The notes under the pieces are model-generated. The model saw only the letters and a list, made by a program, of their open reading frames with translations, made no database searches and was not told where the DNA came from. 64,000 nt of DNA from Stereum hirsutum FP-91666 SS1 (lineage: Eukaryota > Basidiomycota > Agaricomycetes > Russulales > Stereaceae): contig NW_006763151.1 of the NCBI RefSeq assembly GCF_000264905.1, forward strand, positions 555,643 to 619,642. Reading direction: 5' to 3'. Shown one piece after another: positions 52,230 to 63,205 of the stretch. Position numbers and translations under genes: made by a program. Positions within the stretch are counted from its first letter, which is position 1, and each line of letters starts with the position of its first letter.

Positions 52230-55223
52230 TCACTGACTCTTGTACGCCTCCTGATCACACCAGAACCAGCCATCAATGAGCAAAAATGTCGCAGCAAAGA
52301 GAAAGCGAGCATAAAAGAGACGGACCTTAATCTCCTTCGCATACCTCTCTGCCACCTTCTTCCTCTGCACCTTCTGCGCCGCCGTAACCAGCCCGTTCTC
52401 CGGCGTCCACTCCTCATGCGTGAGTACAACCTCACAAAGCATCTCCATCCCTTTGAATCCCGCTTTCTTCCCGAGCGCATTACACTCCTTCAACACCAGC
52501 TCATGCACCTTCCGATCCTTGCACAGCGTCTCGATATCAATATCTTTGTGCTCGATCTGGCCGGCGTCGGAGGACGAGGAGGCGGAGGAAAGACCGGCGC
52601 GGAGATGCGCTTCGTGCGGGATGATGATGGCGATGGGTTGTTTGGCGTCGGTGGTGGCGTGTACGCAGATGTTGGAGACGTATTGGCAGGATTTGTAAGT
52701 TGCTTCGAGGCGTTCGAGGGCGATGTATTCGCCGCCTTGGAGCTTGACGAGGTTCTTGATCCTATAAGTCCCCGTCGTCAGTTCATCTATTTGCGTTGAG
52801 TAGAGGGAGAACACCAACCGATCAATCAAACTCAACGTCCCATCCTCATTCCACTGCCCCACATCCCCCGTCCTCAACCACCCATCCTTCGTAAATATCG
52901 TCTCATCATTATTCAGATCGTCCCTCTTGTAATACCCGCTCGTCACCGACGGACCCCTGATCAACACCTCCCCGCGCGGGCGCTCGCCCGGCTTCGTCGG
53001 GTTCGCGAAGTAGCCCGCTTCGGACACGTCGAGGAGCTTGATCTCGACGGAGGGAGAGGGCAGGCCCACGGAGCCGTATTGCATCGCTTCGGGGGGAAGG
53101 ATAGCGCACATACCGCAGGACTCGGTCATCCCGTAGCCTGTAGATCAAATCTGCATCAGTTTCTCTACGCAGAAGAATAGGGGAAAAAAGGGGGGGGGGA
53201 AAGACAAACCCTGCAAAACCGTAACAAGCGCCAAACTCAAAAACTCCTGCGTCTCCCTACTCAACGCCGCCCCTCCACTAAGCGCAAGTCTCAACTTCCC
53301 CCCCGTCGCCGCCTTGATCTGGCTGAACACCACGCTATCCACAACCCCCGTCAAGCCCGGCACCTTCGCCCTCTTCACGCTCATCGCCCCATTGAACACG
53401 CTCTTTTTCAATGTCCCGCCCCCGTTCACCTGGCCCATAATCCCCTTCCGGATGAGTTCCCACACGGCCGGGACACCAATCATGATCGTCGGCCTGAACG
53501 CCTTGATATCGCCCACGCAGTTCCGCACCGACGCGTCCGTCAGCGTCTTCACCCTCCCATAGCCGAGCGTCATCCCGATGAACACGAAACAGAGCTCGAC
53601 GACGTATTCGAGGATGTGCGCGAGCGGGAGGAACGCGAGGTAGGTGTCGTCCATCTGGAGGTGATGTCCGAACAGGGTGTACACGCTCCCCACGGCAGCA
53701 ACAAGGTTCGAATGCTTGATCATCACGCCTTTGGGGGGTCCAGTCGTCCCGGAGGTATACATGATGCAGGCCATATCCTCAGCCTTTGGAATCCTGCTCT
53801 CTTCCAACTCTTTCGGCTGCTGTTTTCCGATCGCGCGCACTTCGTCGAGGCTGAGGACTTTCACTTCGTTTCCCTCACCGTGGGCGGCACGGAGGGAGGC
53901 GAGCAAGTCCGGCTTGGGCGTGCCGTCGTAGATGACGAGACGGACGGAGGGGGTGGAGGGGAGGACTTTGGAGAGGACAGGGAGGAGCTCGGCGTTCGTG
54001 AATACGGCGACACATTCAGGTTCGTTTAGGGAGTGGGTCAGGCCGGATTCGCCGAGGGTATCGTAGGCGGTCGCGCAGATGACGGAGGTCATGGCGCAGG
54101 CGTACGAGACGTATTGCCATGATGGGCTGTGAAGTGGGAGGGAAAAAATGTGAGTTTTGGGCTCTTGGAGTGAGACGGTGAACATGAAAAGCCATTGATG
54201 TGGCGTATAAGTAGTTCTCGAGAGCGCCGGTCAAAAACCGCGTCGTTCACACCGAGCGAATCGAGCTATGAGTGCTCGGGTGCATGCATTCAGAATCATC
54301 CGTCCTCAAAGCTTCAACTGTTGTGAAATCGATAATTGGGCCGCATTACTGCACCGCGACGACGTCACCGGCCCAAACACGCGAAATAGGGGCCGGCGCC
54401 AACGGCGCAGACCACGACTCAGCACGACTCGTCTTACATGGCTCCACGTAGTGGTGCAAGAAAAGATATCGAGAATGCACTGCAACGAGTTTTCGCATAG
54501 TTGTGTTACTTGTGTGGTCGGCATGAACTGCATGAACAACAGCTACACACGCGTCGCGGTTCCCGGTTCGAACCGGAGTCGTCGGTAACGATGTTGAACG
54601 CGAAGAGAAAGAGATCATGCCGTCGTGCAAAGAAGCGCTGAGGTCATCTCTGTATATACTTTCCATGCCGGAGTGCATAAAGACACCCAAGTAAGCCCGT
54701 CCAGCAAAACGTGGTCCCAAAGACATACCACGTCATCCACACGAACACAAGAAACAAAACGCACGAAAATAACGACAAAAAAAAGAAAGACTGACCTCGT
54801 CTGCGCATATATATTCAACACCTCCCCCTTCCCCACCCCAAGCTCAATCAACCCCCTCGCCACCTCTCCCACAGTCCCCCTGAGCTCACCAAAGCTCACA
54901 TACCGATACCCACTCAACTGAAAATACTTCCACACCTTCTTCTCCGTCGTCTCCTTCCCGCCCACCATCTTCTTCACCTCCTTCTCCTCCTCCACCATCT
55001 TCTCCACATCCCGGTACCCGAACACGTTCCGGCTCCCGTGTGTGCGCGCGGCGTAGGTCAGGATGTCGTGCACCGTGTGGATCGATTCGAGCGGCTGCGA
55101 GATGAGACGGTCGGCGGTCTTTGCGAGACGGCGGATGCGGGATTCGCCTGGGGCGGCGGGGGGGCCGACTTCGATGGATCCGACGCCCCAGACGGGCATG
55201 CCTTTGTTGTTGTTGGTCGACAT
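52230..55223 (-). CDS. Long-chain fatty-acid-CoA ligase
   Basis: Exons 54796-55223, 53210-54126, 52819-53137, 52326-52761 and 52230-52250 join in phase to 706 residues. AMP-forming ligase motifs appear in order. The ATP/AMP-binding loop is MYTSGTTGPPKGVMIKHSNL (about residue 265). Then come LAFLPLAHILEYVVELCFVF, LRLALSGGAALSRETQEFLS and GYGMTESCGMCAILPP. The hinge region is DGWLRTGDVGQWNEDGTLSL with IDRIKNLVKLQGGEYIALER. It activates fatty acids to acyl-CoA with ATP, like yeast Faa1-4. The C-terminus ends EAYKSQ from a 21-nt last exon. The first intron is about 670 nt, while the others are near 57-75 nt. The gene and its neighbour HPC2 are enclosed by an inverted repeat pair. Confidence 0.92.
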
Positions 55224-55971
55224 TCGTTTACGCGTTGTGGTAACGACGAGGCTGCTATGCTAGTATAGTTGACGACGACTGACGAGGAGACTAACTTATA
55301 AAATTGTAGAACGTCTGTCTGTCTGTTGGCGGTTGAGGTGGTGGTCGTGGTGGTCGTGGTGAAGGTGAGGATGAAGTGATGGCACTGTGTGGGTCTTCCC
55401 GCCGAATACACCCAATTACTACGCGCGGCTGCAGCCCCAATCCAAACAGCCCCAATTACCTCATTGCCCGCCACGTGCCCAAAGTTCGATCAAACAATGA
55501 CATGTCCCGTTCGACGCGTCATTTCAGGCATGTCTCTCCAGGGGAGGACAAATGGCCATTGGTGGCGCAAGGACCTGAGGACAGGACAGGAGAGGAGGAG
55601 AGCGTTTCGAAAGGGCGTAACTCGGAATCTGAGTCGTGCCTCCTAACCATACAATGGCATAAAGGGGATCAGGAGACTCGAGACCCACGATCGTAAATGT
55701 ATGTGACAGGAGCGAAAGGGGCAAGACGCAAAAACGAAGAGAAAGGGGTAAAGAGGCGAGAAGGGAAGAGGTGGGGGGTGGAAGGCAAGAGAGGAAGAAG
55801 GACTAGAGTAGAAAGTCCGGCGTAGGTGTCGTACGCTACATACAGGCGATATACATAGTAAGATAAAACACAGAGACAGAGCGGGGACGCTGGCTGACAC
55901 GACACGAGAACAGGACATGACGGAACAGAACAAGTCAAGAAGAACAACACAACAGGCAATGATCCCCACAT
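55224..55971. other. Intergenic region between two minus-strand genes
   Basis: About 750 bp holding the promoter of the synthetase gene and the 3' region of the HPC2 gene. No coding signal was recognised. Short CACCAC-type runs occur near 55330-55360. Confidence 0.5.
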
Positions 55972-58900
55972 TCATCCCTCCGCGCCCTCGTACTCCTTCT
56001 CCAGCTTCTTCTTCATCACGCTCACTATAACACGTCCCAATCAATCAGCACCTCTCCACACATCCCCATTCAACTAAAAAAAAGAAAGAAACACTCACCC
56101 TCTCTCGAAATATACCCACTACTCATCCACCCCTCCGGAAAACTCCCCACAATCTTCTGATAAAGCACCTTCCTCAGTCCCTGCTCACTAACCTGCGACG
56201 TCGACCCCTCCAGCGAATTCTTCTCGTTCTCGATCCGACAGCATTCATTGCTCAGACAGACTAGGCTCCACACGATATTCTTCATCGAGTCCGTCATGCG
56301 GTATTTTTTCGCGGGCGGATTTTGTGCGGTGTTGGGGGGTGCGGCGGCATCCTTTCCCGCACCTCCGTTGGTAGAGGAGGGGTGAGTGTCGTGGTCGACG
56401 TCCATGGAGTTGTCGTCGGCTGTGATAGAAGGGAGGGGTTGTACGACCGGCGTTCCTTCCGCGGACGTCGCGCCCTCCGTCGGCTTTCCCTGCTTCTTCT
56501 CTATTACACGAACGTCGTCAGTTCGTAATCTCTCAATGATCAATTTCTCAATCAAAGAAGGGAGGAAAGCATCTCCAAATGAAGTGTATGAAGAAAAAAA
56601 ATCGGACATACCCCAAACAACAACACTCCTCTCCCACTCCTCCCTCGCCCTCTCGAACCCCTCGTCCGCCTGCTTCTTCAGCTCGGCCAACAGCTCGTTC
56701 TGCCGTTCTGTGAGCAGCGCGGTGTGTTCGGTGAAGACGGTGCGTTTGATGAGTTTCTGTTGAGTTGTTCGCGTCGTAGAGATCGTGTTAGCAACTCGAA
56801 AACTCGAGAGGATAGCACGCAGAACGAAGGAATACAGTGAAAGTGAGGGATGAGGAGTGAAGAAACGGAACTCACGCTCATAGTAAACCGATTATACGGG
56901 AATATCTTCGGCATCAGATTGAAGAAATTATCGTCGTACTCGTTCAGCGTGATCGCCTTAAGCGCGACCTGTGCGAGGAGCGGCTTCAGTCCGGGCGGGA
57001 ATTTGCCTTTTACGTCCCAGTTCTCTGTGTTTTTCGATGTACATCACGACGTCAGCGTTGGCCCGGCAAGTGGTGCACGAGAAAAGAGGAAGAGTGAGGA
57101 TGGGGATGGGGATGAGGATGAGGGAAGTCATGATGAGGGGACGGGGAATGGAGATGGGAATGAGAGACGCACCCTTCGCAACAGCAACCCTCAACTCCTC
57201 CAACTTCCTCTCCAACTCCGGATGAAACGGATGAATCTCCACCCTCCTCTTCTTCTTCCCCCCCGCCGTCCCCACCGATCCTTGGCTCGTCACGCTCATC
57301 ATACTCACGTCTCCCGCCCCGCCTCCTACACTCCCACCCATCCCTCCACCGACACTTCCACTCATGTTGGGGTTGGTGTTACTGTTGCTGTCCATAGATT
57401 TGCGTTTTAGTCCCGCGCTTGCGCCTGTTCCGTTTAGGCCTACGCCCAGCGGTGCACCTCCACCCCCTCCTCCTCCCGCACCCGCGCCGGAGACGAAGCC
57501 AGGGGGACCTCGAGCGTCGTCGGACGTATCGTCCAATAACGCGATCGGCGTCTCTTTCGTTCCTATCCCCGATCCTGGGCTCACTCCTACACGGACGCCG
57601 TCTCGCGTATTTGACCCTTGTGGCCCGACACGGGTTAACAGTCCCGTCGTTGTTGTCCCAGTAGTAGTAGTACCAGGCAACGACGATCTCGGCGCACCCG
57701 TATGCGTAGGTCCCGTCCGCGTCATATTCGCATGTTGATACGTATGGCCATTTGAGCCCTGTGGATATGCAGTCGAGTGGGAAAGGGGGTGTGAAGGATG
57801 GGAAAGGGTGTGGGAGGAGTGGGAGGGATGTGGGAAGTTGGAGGGGCCGGCGATGGGTTCGGGAGGGGGGAGGAGGGGACGGCGGGATTTGGGTTTTTTG
57901 GGGGTTGTTCTGTTGAATTGGGGATGAGGGCACGGTTAGTTGGTATGAGAGGTGCGGAAGTGTACTGAGTGGAGTGGGGAGAAAGAGGAACGTACTTGTC
58001 TTTGAGGAGCGCGACCTCGCCAGAGGAGACATAGAACCCCTGTTGTTTGGTCTGCGCGAAGAAGGTACGTTCGTCGACTGCGAGCTCTGAATCGTCGATG
58101 AACGGATCATTCAGGTCGTAATACTCTTGTCCCAGATTCTTCTTCTATAACCCACAACATCAATCAATAAAAGCATTGGCATGTGCAAGCAACAGAAGAT
58201 AAAACAACTCACCTTCCTCCCCCTCTTCGGTTTCGCACCCACGTCCAACTCACTAGGCAGCACCGGCACCTCCGGCTCATTCTCCGTCTCGCTCTCATAC
58301 CTCTTCTTCAGCATAGGCGGCGTAGCGGGCCTCTGTCCCGTCGCCTTCGCCATCGCGGCGATATCGACCTCGTATTTCTCTGGACCACCGAGCGCGATGT
58401 CGAGTCGGATTGTTGTGAGCGGGGGTGGGGGTGGAGGTGGTGGGGACGGGGAAGGTGATCGGGGACGTTTGGTCTTGGGTTTGGGAGGGGCGGGAGGAGG
58501 AGCGACGGTGGTGGCTGCTGTGAGATCTGTGGTAGTGGCGACGGCGACTGCATCATTAATCGTTGCATTATCGGCAGTGGTGGTTGCTGTTGTATTTGCA
58601 GGAGGTCCAGCATCCGGTGTGGCGAGGGCAGCAGGAACAGGTGAAAGAGAAGATGTGGCGACAGGGTCCGAATTAGCGCCCGCGGCTCCGGAAGGACTCT
58701 CCGCCTTGGACTTTCCTCTCATCCCGGCGTCCTCGGCATCCACGCTCACGCTAGCCGCCGAAACCGGCTTATCGCTCTCCTCGCCCTCGTCCTCGTCGTC
58801 GTCGTCCGAGCCGCTGTCCTCGCCCGATTCGCTCTCTTCTTCGTCTTCCGCTTCTTCTCCTTCTCCCTCGCCCTCGCCTTCCTCCTCGCCTCCTTCGTCC

Positions 58901-59022
58901 GAGTGCGATGAGGCGTGGTCGTCAGCGTCGATGATGGGGGCGACTGTCTCGACGGGCGGTCCGTGCGCGTCGACGACGGCGGTGTCGGGCTCGACACGTA
59001 TCTGCACGTCTTCGCCGTCCAT
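55972..59022 (-). CDS. HPC2: HPC2/ubinuclein-like subunit of the HIR histone chaperone complex
   Basis: Seven exons (58213-59022, 57996-58144, 57173-57909, 56876-57024, 56612-56756, 56099-56500, 55972-56024) join in phase to 814 residues. After an acidic, low-complexity N-terminus (about 270 residues), exon 2 carries the conserved HPC2/UBN domain: KKNLGQEYYDLNDPFIDDSE, then DERTFFAQTKQQGFYVSSG. A long disordered linker follows. Next is a helical middle domain (WDVKGKFPPGLKPLLAQVAL and NEYDDNFFNLMPKIFPYNRF) like the ubinuclein middle domain. The C-terminal helical part has MKNIVWSLVCLSNECCRIEN and RKVLYQKIVGSFPEGWMSSG. It should act in the nucleus with HIRA/Hir1-2 in replication-independent H3-H4 deposition. 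Confidence 0.9.
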
Positions 59023-59284
59023 ATTATTTGTGTTTTCTTTTCACAAACCTGATATGCGCTGCGAATACGTTCAATGAACAGGTATAAAGAAAATGACCGA
59101 AAAAGGCAAGTTCGGGGTGGAGGGCAGGAGGGAGGGAGGAGGGAGGGAGGAAGGGAGGGGGAGGAGGAAGCACGCAAGCGGGGGCACGCACGGATTGATC
59201 TGGAAATGCGAGCCAGCGAGCTCCTGTGTTCGAAACGCAACGCGCGCCGGATTTGCGATGGGCCTGTGGATGTGTCGTCCGCAC
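59023..59284. other. HPC2 promoter region with purine-rich tract
   Basis: Upstream of the HPC2 start. A GGGAGGGAGGAGGG-type purine tract spans about 59115-59165. No coding signal is seen. Confidence 0.4.
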
Positions 59285-59900
59285 GGACGATGAGAAAACC
59301 CGGATTGACGTTTCCCGTCCGCGGCCCTGTCGTGTATTTTGTTATTCATTTTTATTTACCATATCCCAATTTGTGCCACTCAGCTGAGAGCCACGCACGC
59401 TCCAGATCTGGCGGAAGTCTTTGACGCGAACGTACCGGCATCTTCCCGCGCTCGGAAGATGCGCGACTTCTGCGTTCAAGCTTTGCGGTCTCCGCGATTT
59501 CTTTTCGTCGTTTCTTTTGGTCTCTGATGGGCAGAAAGGGTATTCCATGATACTGTTGGATTTCTACATGCTCTTGTGCGCTGCGGAAAGCTTTTCGGAC
59601 GGTCATGCAAGGGAGAAAACGCGGGGAATTCGTTTTTGCCTGAATGTGGCCCCAGATCTTCCGTACGCCACATCAAATGGAACTTTGCGTTCTCTTTGTT
59701 GCGTCTCCCTTCCTGGATTGAACATTCTCGTTCCAGGTCCCTCGCGATTCTTTCTCGCCCAGTCTCATTTGATGAATTGTTCTACAAGGGAATCAAAACT
59801 CCAATGATGTGACCAATTGCTCGAAGTGCCTCGTGCGTGCACGTTCCCACGGGCCCGCCGCCCGTTTGCTCTGACTCTGACTCGAAATTAACAGCAATGG
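59285..59900 (-). repeat. Repeat family A, right arm of inverted pair
   Basis: The reverse complement closely matches 51165-51790. Together the arms enclose the synthetase and HPC2 genes. There is no intact coding frame. Confidence 0.85.
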
Positions 59901-61100
59901 TAACGACATAAAACGGATTTTCGATTCTCACCGCGAGATGACCATCGCCGGAATGTCCTTCTCAGCTGTAAAACGAAACCATGGCAGCTTGTACTGCTCG
60001 TTTCACAATATCGACTCGGAGTGTTTAATTTACTCGTACTGACCATGATATCGCGCTGCCGATTATATGGTCACAATGCACAGACCACGTTCAAAGCGTG
60101 TAAGTATTTATTCCAGGAGATCAGCCCGGCCAAATCCTGCATCTCGTTGCGTTAGGTGACGAAAGGTATCATACTGCCCGCGTTTCATCCGCACTCGGAG
60201 GATCGACCTGGATTTTGGAGGAACTGCCAGCATCATTCCCTTTCGTACGGTCTGTCTATTCTTACGCCGTACTTCAGAGTAGGATAATGCTCAAACTCTT
60301 GCTACCGACCCGATTTTGAGTCTACAATACTACCCTCCGATGGGAATGATGAAGACGAACCCGATGTCAACGAAAAGCTCCCTTCATTATCTAACCTCCC
60401 CTCTTTCTCCTCTTCCTCCTTCCTGGCTCATCATCTCCAAACCCGAGGTTGAACTCAAGCCTACTGGCATACCCGTCCCGCATTCCTCCCTCTCCCTCTT
60501 CTTCCCCCTCACCACAATCCACATCCATACCCGCCGGAAACAGCGACAGAGATGACAACTTAAACCTGGGTCAGGTCCGTAGGGTGTTTAGAACTTCGAT
60601 TAGGACTACCCTACTAAACACATAAGAGATCTTCGGATGCTCTGTAGTAGAGCCTGGTGTTTCACGGACGAAAATGACTTTGAATGTATCCGGTCATATG
60701 AAGCAAACGATTCGGTGGATTGGGCATCAATGGGCATACATGGTCATCTACAATATCCGTGGTAGACTGTACGTTATTACATCAGGTAACATGAAACAAA
60801 CAATGTCGTGTATTGGGCATCGCATACATGGTCGTCTATGATATTCGTGGGCGGCTGTACGTTGTAGATTTCGTAGATCATAAGCAGAGTTCAGCAACCA
60901 AGATATACCGATGAGAGGTGGACTACGGAGTGGAAGGGCCAAGCCCTCCTACGGAAAATGATGAGTAAGACCGCGATACTAGTAACAAAAACTGAGAGTA
61001 TGGCCGGGTGCCAAAGGATGTCAACTCACCTACCGTTCTCCATATCTCCCCCTCGTCACCCTCGCTAGTCTCCGACCTGCACCTCGTCGAGTACATCCTC
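59901..61100. other. Relic-rich intergenic region
   Basis: Mostly without coding signal. At 60310-60560 (plus) lies a third fragment of the SNF2/SHPRH-like gene (ESTILPSDGNDEDEPDVNEK, then LPSLSNLPSFSSSSFLAHHL). Around 60690-60870 a short internal duplication occurs: GAAGCAAACGATTCGGTGGA with ATTGGGCATCAATGGGCATA, and GAAACAAACAATGTCGTGTA with ATTGGGCATCGCATACATGG, each followed by GGTCRTCTA and ATATYCGTGG. Confidence 0.45.
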
Positions 61101-62109
61101 TCATGCTCCCCTTCCGCCATTCTGCTCATGACGTGTTATCCGGCAGTTGACCGCATCCACCAGTGTGGTCCCTTCGAGAACGGTGTTAGGACTTCTGGGA
61201 GTGTTGGTGTTCGAGTGAGTCGAGTTAGGGCTCCGGCAGCGAATATACTTGTCGTCATGTGGTAGCAATGGTCCCAGGCGAAGCGCTCCGGGATCTTTCT
61301 TCGCCAATAGACTTGAGACAAACCGGTTCACCTCCTTGCTGTCTACATCGAGTGAAAGCTCTTATTGAGCACATCTCTCTCGCTCGTGAAGTGTACCATC
61401 ACATACCTAGCGCGCGGGCAAACTTTTCCTTCTCGTTTTTGCCCATGTTCATGGTCTCATCCATGACCTGGAATCCCTTGAACTGATCCCACTGAGCCTC
61501 CCAATCCCAGTTCCACCCGCAGCTGCTATCCACTAAACACTTCAAGGTGCCCTGAATCCACCGATCTTCCACGACATATCCAGACTCTCCTCCCGGAACG
61601 GGGCTTGTAGGATCATTGTCACGGTTTCGATCGCCAACTGCACAAGCGCTGAGGGTATGGGACGAGCCTCCAAGACTGACGCGTACGTGGGTACGAACGT
61701 AGAAGGTGTATCCGTGTGCTAGTTCGTGCACCATGCATACGAGGAACAGGAAGATGAGGTCCGGGTGTTGCTTCTCTGTCAAAGCGGGCAAGAGGTGCGG
61801 CGCAAGCTCGATCCTGTAAGGCGAGGTTGGCGTGTCGGGCAGCATCAAGCGAGAATAATCGGTGACCTCCGCATTCTCCACAAGGGTAAAGACTTTCGAG
61901 TCCAGAAAACTATCGAGGGTAGTGTTGTGCTGCGCTTGTTCTTCCTTAGTGACGGATCTTTGTGCGTCCTGAATGAACAAGGCGGCAAAGGAGGAACGAA
62001 GGGCGGATGATGTCCGCAGCGCATGTCCGAGTGCTTCGAGCAGTGAACACACGTATTTGTTGTTCGCAGAGTTCCACTTGACTTGAATATTCAGCTGTAA
62101 GGTAATCAT
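61101..62109 (-). CDS. Putative metallopeptidase-like protein (HELAH motif)
   Basis: Two exons (61407-62109, 61101-61342) join in phase to 314 residues from ATG at 62109 (MITLQLNIQVKW). A hydrophobic helix carries the zinc-binding consensus HExxH: LFLVCMVHELAHGYTFYVRT. Further on, PGGESGYVVEDRWIQGTLKC provides Glu and Asp residues that could act as a third metal ligand. The C-terminus is polar. The motif and its helix context resemble minimal zincin-type peptidases, but no family was recognised. The family seems confined to fungi, and activity is inferred only from the motif. The start codon lies 31 bp from a MITE, so upstream exons may have been displaced. Confidence 0.65.
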
Positions 62110-62139
62110 TTCGAGTTTAATGCAAAAAAATGAGATGTA

Positions 62140-62532
62140 CAGTGTAGGCCCACTCCTTGATCCGCCACTTCGAAATTATTTATTTTCTGACCCGCCTTCA
62201 CATCCTCATGCAAGGTGTTTGCTTTGGGGTTCGAAATGTTCTTAAGGGCCCTCAGGATAAAATCCACAAAGCTCCTAAGGCAAATATGCACTTTCTGGAG
62301 ACCAAACAGTGATGTGGCACCCGATCGCCACAAAAGTCACTCCTTGATCCAACCCCACCCCGCACGATTCCCCCCTTACAATAGTGGCACATGTTGGTTT
62401 ATATACTGGACATGACCTCAAATATTGATAATTGACAGTATTCATGCTCGAGCTCCAAGGTGGACGAGCTGTGAGCAGCACATTTGCAGTGGATCAAGGA
62501 CCGGGGTCGGATCAAGGAGTGGGCCTACACTG
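62140..62532. mobile_element. MITE with perfect 25-bp terminal inverted repeats and TA target site
   Basis: The left end reads CAGTGTAGGCCCACTCCTTG and continues ATCCG; the right end is its exact reverse complement. TA dinucleotides flank both sides (62138-62139 and 62533-62534), consistent with a TA target-site duplication as in Tc1/mariner-type elements. The element is 393 bp and non-coding. A third, internal CACTCCTTGATCC motif lies near 62340. Confidence 0.85.
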
Positions 62533-62534
62533 TA

Positions 62535-63205
62535 TCGTAGGCGGATTACTGACCCCAGCATTCTCTGGAGCGCAATTGTCAGTTTCTACTACTGTAGATC
62601 GAAGCCTTGGTGCTACTGATGGCCGGGTTGAGGCTGATACTGGTCTTGTCGGACTGTTTGGAGTGGTCGGAATTGATGCCGGTATGATTGTGTCGGGAGT
62701 AGGTGGAAATAGTAGAGTTACGACTGGGACCGTTGGATCTGGGCGAGTCATTGTAATCGAGCGCGTGCCAGAGACCTGGGCGGATTTATGCAAGCTTGAA
62801 GTGGAACCACCCGTCAAGCTCGATGCAGAAACACTTGAACGAAGAGGCGACGGGTGCGAGCGCGCCTCCACTGACACGCCTTCTGGAGACACTGGAGATG
62901 GCTGGCGTTCCAATATGATACATTTTAAGGCCATGCGTTTGGGGTACTAAAAAGTAGACTGATGAGATGCTAACACGCACGTTGGATTTCCATAGCGCCA
63001 TCGGCACTGCCTGCACGACAGCCATTAATCCCTTTCTGATCGCTTTTCCCATACGAGAGCTCTTGACTGAAGTGTCTGCAGTCATGCGCATTAGAAAGGA
63101 GTCAATTAGAGGCTGGTTGGAGCCTCTGTGTAGTAAACATACCTCGACGGTCATGCCTGGTGCCAGGAAGTACCGAATCAGACTCTTCGGGTTGGTGACC
63201 TAGGG
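62535..63205 (-). CDS. Fragmentary hypothetical protein running into the MITE
   Basis: An exon following a CCCTAG acceptor near 63205 reads VTNPKSLIRYFLAPGMTVEV, a pattern seen in an uncharacterised group of agaric proteins. A 79-nt intron (about 62905-62983) then joins in phase to a Ser/Thr/Pro-rich exon (PSPVSPEGVSVEARSHPSPL, then PAQ-free stretches such as DPTVPVVTLLFPPTPDTIIP). The frame continues into the end of the MITE and stops there. The gene either ends in the element or has been broken by it. No start was found. Confidence 0.4.

Noticed and set aside
54540..54590. Palindrome CCGGTTCGAACCGG resembling a tRNA T-arm
   Set aside because: No acceptor, D or anticodon arms could be matched at the right spacing on either strand. 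The segment lies inside the long intron of the synthetase gene.
58181..59077. Plus-strand 298-codon frame opposite HPC2 exon 1
   Set aside because: It is the antisense of a low-complexity acidic and Ser/Pro-rich exon. The minus strand carries the conserved HPC2 domain and consistent splicing.
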